Under the pieces are notes generated by a model. It saw nothing but the letters and a program-made list of their open reading frames with translations. It had not been told where the DNA came from and made no database searches. This document shows, piece by piece, positions 34,558 to 41,534 of a stretch of 64,000 nucleotides of DNA. Position numbers and translations under genes: made by a program. This DNA is from Paraburkholderia sp. Tr-20389. Lineage in GTDB: Bacteria > Pseudomonadota > Gammaproteobacteria > Burkholderiales > Burkholderiaceae. The stretch is taken from the NCBI RefSeq assembly GCF_017104565.1, contig NZ_JAAGPD010000014.1, forward strand, positions 124,001-188,000. Reading direction: 5' to 3'. The first letter of the stretch is position 1, and each line of letters starts with the position of its first letter.

Positions 34558-34734
34558 TAGCAAACCAGAGCAAAACGCGGAGGCCAGCGAAAGCAAAAGC
34601 AAAAGCAAAAGCGAAAGCAAAAAACCAAAACCGGCAACACTGCGCCGCAGGCAAATCGCGAATGCCAGCGAAGAACGGGCGCTCGCCAGAAAAAAACCAG
34701 AACGGCGACTGCGTCGCAGACAAAAACCAAAACC
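34558..34734. repeat. Right flank of repeat copy 3
   Basis: GCAAAA tandem hexamers near 34590-34620, then a CTGCGCCGCAGG module, GCCAGCGAAGAACGGGCGCTCG and an inverted GCGAC hairpin (34705-34717) with flanking A-runs. This is the inverse of the left flanks of copies 1 and 2, in an expanded form. Confidence 0.65.
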
Positions 34735-34809
34735 GTGCAAGCAAACAGCTTGCACCCCTTCCCGGTTGCGCCGCACAATCACCGCTATTCCCTCCTTCTG
34801 GTGCCGCCA

Positions 34810-35397
34810 ATGGCTTACGCCTCGCTCGCCACCGGCGTGTTGCTCGCCGCCGGCTACGGATCGCGCTTCGACCCGGAAGGCATCCACAACAAGCTCCTCG
34901 CCCGCCTCCCCGACGGCATGCCCGTCGCTCACGAATCCGCACACCGCCTCCTGCTCGTCGTCCCGCATGTGATCGCGATCGTCCGCCCCGGCTCCGAACT
35001 GCTCGCCCGCGAACTCAACGACGCCGGCTGTCACGTAATCTTCTCGGCCGACGCCGAGCGCGGCATGGGCGCCAGCCTCGCCGCCGGCATCGAAGCAAGC
35101 GGCGACTCGGACGGCTGGATCGTCGCCCTCGCCGACATGCCGCGCATCGCCATACCCACCATCGAAGCCGTCGCGCGCGCAGTCGACGACGGTGCGTCGA
35201 TCGTCGCACCCTACTATCAGGGACAACGCGGTCATCCGGTCGGCTTCGGCATCGAACACCGCGACGCGCTGATCGCACTCGACGGCGACACCGGCGCGCG
35301 CGCCCTCTTCGCCACACACGCCGTCACACGAATCGACGTCGACGATAAAGGCATACTCAGCGACGTCGACACGCCCGACGACCTGCGCAACGTCTAG
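34810..35397 (+). CDS. mocA: MocA-like molybdenum cofactor nucleotidyltransferase
   Basis: A 195-residue member of the MobA/MocA fold. The nucleotide-binding N-terminus reads TGVLLAAGYGSRFDPEGIHNKLLARL, a form of the LAAGxSxRxG...K motif. The Mg-binding acidic motif is IVALADMPRI. GHPVGFGIEHRDALIALDGDTGAR and DVDTPDDL close the domain. MocA makes the molybdopterin cytosine dinucleotide used by PaoC-type enzymes, and the gene lies behind paoABC in the same direction, which supports this role over MobA. The start at 34810 has no strong ribosome-binding site; an in-frame ATG at 34735 lies in repeat-flank DNA. Confidence 0.82.
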   Translation: MAYASLATGVLLAAGYGSRFDPEGIHNKLLARLPDGMPVAHESAHRLLLVVPHVIAIVRPGSELLARELNDAGCHVIFSADAERGMGASLAAGIEASGDSDGWIVALADMPRIAIPTIEAVARAVDDGASIVAPYYQGQRGHPVGFGIEHRDALIALDGDTGARALFATHAVTRIDVDDKGILSDVDTPDDLRNV

Positions 35398-35673
35398 GCG
35401 CCACACCCCTCACGCTTTTGAAATATCCGTGCGCTTGAATTAAAAGAATGCCCCGGCACACGGCGAGCAAATCGTGGATCGCGGCGCCCGCCGCCGATGC
35501 GCCGCGCACTGCCGCGGGCACGCCGCTTGCACGCTGCTGCGGCGCGGCGAAACGGCCGAGCACGCTTCGCATCGTTGGTCTAAGCTGTTCACGGTGCAGC
35601 GCGACAAAGCCGGGCCGTGCACCACACACTGCCTCTCGCCGGACGACTCATCCCGCATTCGACCCAGGATCCC
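35398..35673. other. Intergenic region, nothing identified
   Basis: No reading frame here looks like a gene. An in-frame ATG at 35617 would add 19 unlikely residues to the following deacetylase. No clear promoter or terminator. Confidence 0.35.
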
Positions 35674-36390
35674 ATGAGCGAAACCAGCCCGCGTCTTTTC
35701 ATCGTATCGCCGCATTTCGACGACGCCGTCTTCGGTTGCGGCGCATTACTCGCCGCGCATCCCGATGCCGCCGTCTGCACCGTGTTCGCCGCGCCGCCCG
35801 CGCAGGACATGCAGACCGACTGGGACGGAAAGGCGGGCTTTGCAAGCGCGTACGAATCGATCCATGCGCGCACGATCGAAGACAACAACGCGCTCTCCGT
35901 GCTCGACGCGATTCCCGTACGTCTGCCGTTTCGCGACGCGCAATATGGCGACTCGCCGTCGATCGGCAAGCTCGCCGCCGCGCTCGAAGAAGCAATCTAC
36001 GGTTCGACGGCCAACACGCTGCTGATGCCGCTCGGCCTCTTTCACGACGATCACGCGCGTGTGTTCGACGCGTGCTGCGAAATCCTGCCGCGCATGTCAC
36101 ACCTGCTGTGGTTCGCGTACGAGGAAGCGATCTACCGGCCGATACCGGGGCTCGTGCAGCAGCGGCTCGTCGATCTGGCCGGGCGCGGCATCGTCGCGAC
36201 ACCCGCAAGTCCCGCCGACGATCACACGCTCGACCATGAGCGCCAGGCTCTGCTCAAACGCGAGGCCGTGTCCGCGTATGAGAGCCAGTTGCGCGCGTTC
36301 GGTCCGCATGGCTGCGACGACGTGTTCGCCGCCGAGCGCTACTGGCGCCTCACCGTCGACCGGAAACTCACGCGCCGGGTGTGGCATTGA
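35674..36390 (+). CDS. PIG-L family deacetylase (LmbE-like)
   Basis: A 238-residue zinc deacetylase. The Zn site is PHFDDAVFGCGALLAAHPDA (motif HxDD, about 12-15), with a second set at LGLFHDDHARVFDAC. The family removes acetyl from N-acetylglucosamine-type sugars or from small thiol conjugates (MshB, BshB), but the substrate here is unknown. AGGA precedes the ATG. It is followed by a small proline-rich frame and by the convergent nitrile hydratase operon. Confidence 0.88.
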   Translation: MSETSPRLFIVSPHFDDAVFGCGALLAAHPDAAVCTVFAAPPAQDMQTDWDGKAGFASAYESIHARTIEDNNALSVLDAIPVRLPFRDAQYGDSPSIGKLAAALEEAIYGSTANTLLMPLGLFHDDHARVFDACCEILPRMSHLLWFAYEEAIYRPIPGLVQQRLVDLAGRGIVATPASPADDHTLDHERQALLKREAVSAYESQLRAFGPHGCDDVFAAERYWRLTVDRKLTRRVWH

Positions 36391-36534
36391 ATGGGTGTCG
36401 CAGCCGATCGCGTCAGCAGTCTTCGCGGCCATCGCCTACGCTAGTGAAAGCACGACGCTTCGTTTCTCGCCGCCAGAGCAGCACGAAACGTCCACCGCCG
36501 ATTGCGACATCGGCCATCGCCACGAGGTCACACC

Positions 36535-36681
36535 ATGCACACCAGTCCGATTCCCGACCCGCACGCCGATCCGACGCGCGACCCTGAAGGCGATCCGCTC
36601 ACGCCGCCGTCGCCGGGTCATCACAACGACGAGCCGCAGCGTCCCGAAGCGCCACCCGACAAAGATCCCGTCATTCAATGA
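36535..36681 (+). CDS. Small proline-rich hypothetical protein, 48 residues
   Basis: A short frame with GAGG 8 bases before the ATG. The peptide (MHTSPIPDPHADPTRDPEGD at its start) is rich in Pro, Asp and His, ends DKDPVIQ, and should be disordered. No membrane segment or Cys. It looks like the small acidic proline-rich proteins often seen in this genus, but I cannot name a family. It stops 56 bases before the end of the convergent nitrile hydratase operon. Confidence 0.5.
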   Translation: MHTSPIPDPHADPTRDPEGDPLTPPSPGHHNDEPQRPEAPPDKDPVIQ

Positions 36682-36736
36682 CAGTGACGGTTCTGTGACG
36701 ATCCGCCGGTGCGCCGGTGCGCCGGCAACGTGGAAT

Positions 36737-37123
36737 TTATTCAAGTTCGATCGGCTGACCGTGCGGCGTGCGGCGCGCCGCCGCGTCCCACGCATCCCGG
36801 CGCTCGCTCAGTCCGTCGCGCGTCACGCAGCCTTTGGCCGTCGCGATTCGTTCGAGCGCCGTCAGCCAGTGCGCATAGTACGTATCGCCGAGATCGGCAT
36901 CGCCGTGCGCCTGCGCATCGCGGATCGCATCGGCGAGCGTCGCGGCCCATTCCGGCCACGTGAACACGCCCCGCTCGTAAAGCGCGAGCGTCATCGCAAA
37001 GGCTGCCGCCTGCCAGGGCGCGGCGAACACCGGGCCGGCGTCGTCGCGCGGCAAGTCGGGTAGCGCATCCAGCAATTCGCGCGCACCGGCCGATTCCGTC
37101 GACATGAAAACGTGCGCGCTCAT
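36737..37123 (-). CDS. Nitrile hydratase accessory protein (activator)
   Basis: A 128-residue protein resembling the N-terminal part of nitrile hydratase beta subunits: VFAAPWQAAAFAMTLALYERGVFTWPEWAATLADAI, then DTYYAHWLTALERIATAKG. Such small proteins act as activators that help insert cobalt or oxidise the active-site cysteines. It is the third gene of the operon. Its ATG (37123) overlaps the beta-subunit stop codon by 4 bases, so translation is coupled. Confidence 0.88.
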   Translation of the reverse strand: MSAHVFMSTESAGARELLDALPDLPRDDAGPVFAAPWQAAAFAMTLALYERGVFTWPEWAATLADAIRDAQAHGDADLGDTYYAHWLTALERIATAKGCVTRDGLSERRDAWDAAARRTPHGQPIELE

Positions 37124-37785
37124 TCCGCGTCGTCCGCTTCGAGATACGGCTCCCAGCAGTCGGCGCACACCGACGACGCCGTCGTGTCCTTGCCCCACAA
37201 CTCGACGGCATCGAAGCGCACCGTGTACAGCCATCGCGGATCCTCACCGCGTCCGAGCGCGTTCGAATCCGGAAACACATGCGCGCCGTGCACGGCGACA
37301 ATCCGGCAGCGCTTGCCACGGCAATAGCGCGGCAGACGCGTGTGGGTCGGCGGATTGAGCGTCAGCGTGCGCACCGCATCGCCGACGGCAAAGCGCGCCG
37401 GTTGCGGCGCCGGCCGTGACGCGGGACTGCCGCGAAACAGCATCGGATTGACCTGGTCGGCGGCCAGCACACGCGCGAGCGGTACGCCCGCCTGCTGCGA
37501 CACGCCGCGCTCGATCTCATCGGCCGTCGCGAGGCCCTTTTCGATCAGCAGCTTGCGCAGCCCGGCGAACCAGATCTCGTAATAGCTGCTCGACAGATAC
37601 TGCGCGGGCGGCAGACTTTCGCGCGCCGCGCGCGACATGTCGATATTCCATGTGCCCGTCGCGCCCATCGCGATCGTCAAGGCCAGTGCGTGGCGCTCCC
37701 AGTCCGCGTGGAAATACGGCTCGCCGGCTTCGGACACAACAGGCCCGAACGATTGCATGCCGCCCAGATCCTGTGCGCCGTTCAT
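37120..37785 (-). CDS. nthB: Nitrile hydratase subunit beta
   Basis: A 221-residue structural subunit. It begins [16 protein letters not shown], the family start, and has [33 protein letters not shown]. The C-terminal SH3-like barrel, [10 protein letters not shown]...[51 protein letters not shown], closes over the active site and supplies the Arg residues that contact the modified cysteines. Start and stop overlap neighbouring genes by 4 bases on both sides. With the alpha subunit it hydrates nitriles to amides. No amidase gene is adjacent. Confidence 0.94.
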   Translation of the reverse strand: MNGAQDLGGMQSFGPVVSEAGEPYFHADWERHALALTIAMGATGTWNIDMSRAARESLPPAQYLSSSYYEIWFAGLRKLLIEKGLATADEIERGVSQQAGVPLARVLAADQVNPMLFRGSPASRPAPQPARFAVGDAVRTLTLNPPTHTRLPRYCRGKRCRIVAVHGAHVFPDSNALGRGEDPRWLYTVRFDAVELWGKDTTASSVCADCWEPYLEADDAE

Positions 37786-38459
37786 GACTGGACTCCCTGA
37801 GCCGGCGTCGTCGGTTTCGCTTCATGCGGCGCGAGCGCGAGACCCGTGCCGATCATCGAATCGCGTGTGACGAGATCGGCCAGTTCTTCTTCGCTCAGCG
37901 TGTCCGCGCCGGGCGGACGCATCGGCAGCACGAGATAGCGCACTTCCGCCGTCGAATCCCAGACGCGGATCTCGGTGTCGTCGGGCAAGGTAACGCCGAA
38001 TTCCCCGAGCACACCGCGCGGATCGATCACGGCACGCGACCGGTACGGCGCCGATTTGTACCAGATGGGCGGCAGGCCGAGCACGGGCCACGGATAGCAC
38101 GAACACAGCGTGCACACGACCATGTTGTGCACACCTGGCGTGTTCTCCAGCGCGACCATGTGCTCGCCCTGCCGCCCCGTGAACCCGAGCGACGCGATCG
38201 CGGCTGTGGCATCGTCGAGCAGCCAGCGACGAAAGCCGGCGTCGCTCCACGCCCTCGCGACCACGCGCGCGCCGTTGCGCGGACCGACCTTGTGTTCGTA
38301 GGTGTCGATCAGCACATCGAGTGCCTTCGGATCGACGTAGCCCTTTTCGATCAGCAGCGATTCCAGCGCGCGAACGCGCAGATCCATCTCCGGCAGCTCG
38401 CTGCCGTCGTGCGCGTGATCGTGCGTATGCGTGTGATCGTGAGATGCGTCGTGACTCAT
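37782..38459 (-). CDS. nthA: Nitrile hydratase subunit alpha, cobalt type
   Basis: A 225-residue catalytic subunit. The metal claw is [17 protein letters not shown], with Cys116, Cys119 and Cys121. Thr in CTLCSC marks the cobalt form; iron enzymes have Ser there. The N-terminus is His-rich ([12 protein letters not shown], about 7-18), which may help metal capture. [19 protein letters not shown] and [18 protein letters not shown] are family segments. ATG 38459 is preferred; ATG 38486 would add nine residues. The operon order is alpha, beta, activator, with 4-base overlaps. Confidence 0.94.
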   Translation of the reverse strand: MSHDASHDHTHTHDHAHDGSELPEMDLRVRALESLLIEKGYVDPKALDVLIDTYEHKVGPRNGARVVARAWSDAGFRRWLLDDATAAIASLGFTGRQGEHMVALENTPGVHNMVVCTLCSCYPWPVLGLPPIWYKSAPYRSRAVIDPRGVLGEFGVTLPDDTEIRVWDSTAEVRYLVLPMRPPGADTLSEEELADLVTRDSMIGTGLALAPHEAKPTTPAQGVQS

Positions 38460-38585
38460 CGGTCCGTGCCCCAAGGATGACGACATGCCCGCAGTATGGT
38501 CGGGCAAATTATCGAATGCAAACGGACCAACGCGGACCAACGCGGACCCGCGCCGACCTGAACACAACACACAAACGGCACCGCC

Positions 38586-40508
38586 TCAGATTTCCACGCG
38601 CGCCCCCACCTCGATCACGCGATTGGCAGGCAGCTTGAAATACGCCGCCACGTTGCCGACGTTGTGCAGCATCACCGCAAAGAGCCGCTCGCGCCACATC
38701 GCCATGCCCGAGCCAGGTGTCGGCACGACGGTCGCGCGGCTCAGGAAGTACGACGCCTCGTCCGGTTCGACATCGAGACCGAGCGACTTCGCCGCAGCGA
38801 GCGCTTTCGGCAGATCGACTTCGTCCTTGAAACCATAGCGGATCGTGAGCTGATAACCGCCCTCGCACACAGTCTTCAGACTGACGCGGTCCTGTTCCGC
38901 GACCCAAGGTATCTCGTCGCTGATTACCGTGAGAAACACCACGCGTTTGTGCAGCACATGGTTGTGGATCAGGTTGTTGACGAGCGCGTGCGGCACGCTG
39001 TCCGGGCTCGGCGTGAGAAAGATCGCCGTGCCGCCGACGCGCACGGGTTCCCGCGCGACCAGCTTCTCCAGATATGTCTTGAGCGGCATCGTGCCCGCCC
39101 GCACGCGCGCCTCGGCCAGCATGATTTCCCAGCCTCGGCCCCACGTCGCCATGATCGTGAACACCACGAAGCCGATCATCAGCGGGAACCAGCCGCCTTC
39201 GACGATCTTCAGCAGGTTCGCCGAGAAGAACGTCGCGTCGATCACGAAGAAGAACGCAGTTGCGAACACACACAGCGCCCAGTTGTAGTGCCATGCATAG
39301 CGCACGACGAAGAAGGTCAGCAGCGTGGTGATCAGCATCGTGCCCGTCACCGCGATGCCATATGCGGACCCGAGCGCCGTCGACGATCCGAAGCCGAGCA
39401 CGGCCGCGACCACTGCAGCGAGCAGCGTCCAGTTGATGCCCGGCACGTAGATCTGGCCGATCTCTTTCTCCGACGTGTAGACGACGTTCATGCGCGGCAG
39501 GAAGCCGAGCTGCATCGCCTGCTTCGTCATCGAGTAAGTGCCGGAAATCACGGCTTGCGATGCGATCACCGTCGCGACCGTCGCGAGCACGATCATCGGA
39601 TACAGCGCCCATTGCGGAAAGAGCAGGTAGAACGGGTTCTTCAGCGCGGCGGGATTCGAAATCAGCAGCGCGCCCTGACCGAGGTAGTTCAGCGCGAGCG
39701 CGGGGAAGACGAGACCGAACCACGTGAGACGGATCGGCCGCGCGCCGAAGTGCCCCATGTCGGCATAGAGCGCCTCCGCGCCCGTCAACGACAGCACGAC
39801 GGCGCCCAGCGCGACGAACGCGAGCCACTCGTGACGCAGACAGAACGCGAGGCCGGCGAGCGGATCGAGCGCGGCGAGAATCGCGGGCGCTGCGACCACG
39901 TTGGTCACGCCCGTCACGGCCAGCACGATGAACCACAACACCATCACCGGCCCGAACACGGCACCGATGCCAGACGTGCCGTGCTTCTGCATCACGAACA
40001 ACGTGACGAGCGCGACGAGCGTGACGGGTATCACGCAGCTCTTGAGAAACGGGGCGGCGACTTCCAGTCCTTCGACGGCGCTCAGCACGGAAATGGCGGG
40101 TGTGATGATACTGTCGCCGTAAAAGAGCGACGCGCCCATCACGCCGACGATCAGCAGCGCATGCCGCAGCCGCGGACGGTCCGCCACCGACGACGCCGCC
40201 AGCGCGAGCAGCGCCATGATCCCGCCTTCGCCGTGATTGTTCGCGCGCAGAATCAGCGCCACATACTTGAGCGACACGACGATGGTGAGCGACCAGAAGA
40301 TCAGCGACACGATGCCGATCACGTTCAACGGCGTGAGCGGCAGTCCGCTCGACGTCGCGAAGACAGTCTGCAGCGTGTACAGCGGACTCGTGCCGATATC
40401 GCCATAGACGACACCCAACGCGGCAAGCGCCAGCGAACGGAGCGCCGGCTTGTGCGGCGCAGGCGCGCCAATCGGATCAGCGCCGGGATGCGCAGCTGAC
40501 AGGCTCAT
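38586..40508 (-). CDS. kup: KUP-family potassium uptake protein
   Basis: A 640-residue inner-membrane K+/H+ symporter. The first helix carries the hallmark LALAALGVVYGDIGTSPLYTLQ. Further signatures are NNHGEGGIMALLALA, FYGDSIITPAISVLSAVEGLE, FFVIDATFFSANLLKIVEGGWFPL and a cytosolic C-terminal domain of about 170 residues (AGTMPLKTYLEKLV onward) ending in PANRVIEVGARVEI. E. coli Kup has 622 residues. Kup supports low-affinity K+ uptake, best under hyperosmotic acid conditions. It is divergent from the Nramp-type gene across a long gap. Confidence 0.96.
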   Translation of the reverse strand: MSLSAAHPGADPIGAPAPHKPALRSLALAALGVVYGDIGTSPLYTLQTVFATSSGLPLTPLNVIGIVSLIFWSLTIVVSLKYVALILRANNHGEGGIMALLALAASSVADRPRLRHALLIVGVMGASLFYGDSIITPAISVLSAVEGLEVAAPFLKSCVIPVTLVALVTLFVMQKHGTSGIGAVFGPVMVLWFIVLAVTGVTNVVAAPAILAALDPLAGLAFCLRHEWLAFVALGAVVLSLTGAEALYADMGHFGARPIRLTWFGLVFPALALNYLGQGALLISNPAALKNPFYLLFPQWALYPMIVLATVATVIASQAVISGTYSMTKQAMQLGFLPRMNVVYTSEKEIGQIYVPGINWTLLAAVVAAVLGFGSSTALGSAYGIAVTGTMLITTLLTFFVVRYAWHYNWALCVFATAFFFVIDATFFSANLLKIVEGGWFPLMIGFVVFTIMATWGRGWEIMLAEARVRAGTMPLKTYLEKLVAREPVRVGGTAIFLTPSPDSVPHALVNNLIHNHVLHKRVVFLTVISDEIPWVAEQDRVSLKTVCEGGYQLTIRYGFKDEVDLPKALAAAKSLGLDVEPDEASYFLSRATVVPTPGSGMAMWRERLFAVMLHNVGNVAAYFKLPANRVIEVGARVEI

Positions 40509-40723
40509 GTCTCCCTCCAGTGATCGCCATGTAATCGTTGGCTATTAGCGGGCGATCTGAAAGCCGGATGAATGGTCGGACGTATCACGGACGCGCGACC
40601 TGTATTGGCGGCTCAATCCAGTATAGAAAGCCCCGCGAGAAAAGCGCAGCGAACGGACGTGAACGTTGCGCGACAGCGGATGTGCGTTGCCCCGCATATT
40701 TCGGTTCTGCTTAAGAAAGTGCA

Positions 40724-40753
40724 TTGACGAGACTTTGCGTAAGAGCATAAAAT
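40724..40753 (+). promoter_or_regulatory. Sigma70-like promoter for the Nramp-related transporter
   Basis: TTGACG (40724-40729) and TAAAAT (40748-40753) with an 18-base spacer, in the most AT-rich part of the kup/transporter gap and pointing at the transporter. Transcription from about 40760 would give a 5' leader of about 775 nt before the transporter start and about 428 nt before the first small open frame. No gene is apparent between 40760 and 41187; a bulged hairpin lies near 40864-40886. Confidence 0.6.
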
Positions 40754-41187
40754 TCTTTTATCTTGAAATTTGAGGGGCGTTGCCTTGGACAGTTGCAGTA
40801 GTACGTTTTCGAACAGTTTCGCCGCCTGAACGGCAAGACGTCCGCGCCTTCCTCATCTAGCCGCCGTCTTGCCAGCAGGCAGACGGTGCGCGTCGCAGTT
40901 TCATCCCTCGTGCATCCTGTTTAGCGCCATCGGTTTGAACACCGTGAGTGCGCAGCGCGTTCGCGCGTGATACGCAGCCGCCATCGCGGCGTCGTTTCGC
41001 GTACCGGCGTGTGCGTGCTCATGCGTGCGACGGCGTTCCGACAGGCGCACGCGCGCTGATGCCCGCGCTGGTTTCATCGCTCACCGCCGCTTGCCGTTGC
41101 GAAAATTCGATACGTCCGTGGCCACGCATTGCACAGACGCGCGCATCGTAATGGGCGATGCGCTTCATCAATCAACCGGGAGCCGCC

Positions 41188-41241
41188 ATGCCTGACAGTG
41201 ACAGTCATCCCTTGAACACCGACATGCCTTTAATGAACTGA
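41188..41241 (+). CDS. Candidate leader peptide uORF1 (17 codons), acidic and proline-containing
   Basis: The peptide reads MPDSDSHPLNTDMPLMN and is preceded by CGGGAG 7 bases before the ATG. Asp and Pro at positions 2-5 resemble the N-terminus of Salmonella MgtL (MEPDPTP...), where acidic residues and prolines destabilise elongating ribosomes when Mg2+ is low. Its stop codon lies directly against the 5' strand of a downstream stem, so a ribosome finishing here would cover that strand. This is too short to be certain from one genome. Confidence 0.5.
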   Translation: MPDSDSHPLNTDMPLMN

Positions 41242-41323
41242 GGCAAGCGAGCCCACGGCTATTCGATCCCATCGATTCTCCGGCGCTTGCCGCCTCGCAC
41301 GCACGAGCCCTCGTGCCGGAGAA
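41242..41323 (+). promoter_or_regulatory. Mutually exclusive stems in the transporter leader (candidate Mg2+ switch)
   Basis: Stem A pairs GGCAAGCG (41242-41249) with CGCTTGCC (41284-41291). Stem B pairs TTCTCCGGC (41276-41284) with GCCGGAGAA (41315-41323). They interleave and share base 41284, so they should not form together. Stem B contains GGAGA, the ribosome-binding site of the small frame at 41329. A terminating ribosome on uORF1 would block stem A and favour stem B (off); early ribosome loss would allow stem A and free the site (on). A smaller GCACGAG/CTCGTGC hairpin (41301-41316) could compete. Pairing is read by eye, without energies. Confidence 0.5.
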
Positions 41324-41328
41324 CCGAT

Positions 41329-41493
41329 ATGTACTTCCTGCTTCTTTCGACCTTGCCTCGAACCCGCGAAGCACGCGCGCACTACGACGCGTTTCTTTCG
41401 CTGAAACACGAGCGACGCCTCGCATCCGCGCCGCTCGCGAACACGCTGCATCGCATCGCCGCCGCCCTGCTCAGAAAGCGCAGCGCTGCGTAA
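41329..41493 (+). CDS. Small protein uORF2, 54 residues, upstream of transporter
   Basis: GGAGA lies 6 bases before the ATG. The peptide has a hydrophobic start (MYFLLLSTLP) and a helical basic remainder (REARAHYDAFLSLKHERRLA, then ANTLHRIAAALLRKRSAA), so it may be an amphipathic or membrane-associated small protein. Its stop lies 41 bases before the transporter start. Its ribosome-binding site is inside a predicted stem, so its translation may gate the transporter. Family unknown. Confidence 0.55.
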   Translation: MYFLLLSTLPRTREARAHYDAFLSLKHERRLASAPLANTLHRIAAALLRKRSAA

Positions 41494-41534
41494 CGGAAAT
41501 CATTCGACCTATATCCGTTCAAGGGAGAATAACA

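Noticed and set aside
38665-40499. 611-codon plus-strand frame opposite kup
   Set aside because: Antisense shadow rich in Arg, His and Gln without any domain. kup on the other strand is unambiguous.
40754-41534. yybP-ykoY manganese riboswitch or M-box before the Nramp-type gene
   Set aside because: I looked for the conserved yybP-ykoY core and M-box elements and did not find them. The leader instead fits a translated uORF with alternative stems.
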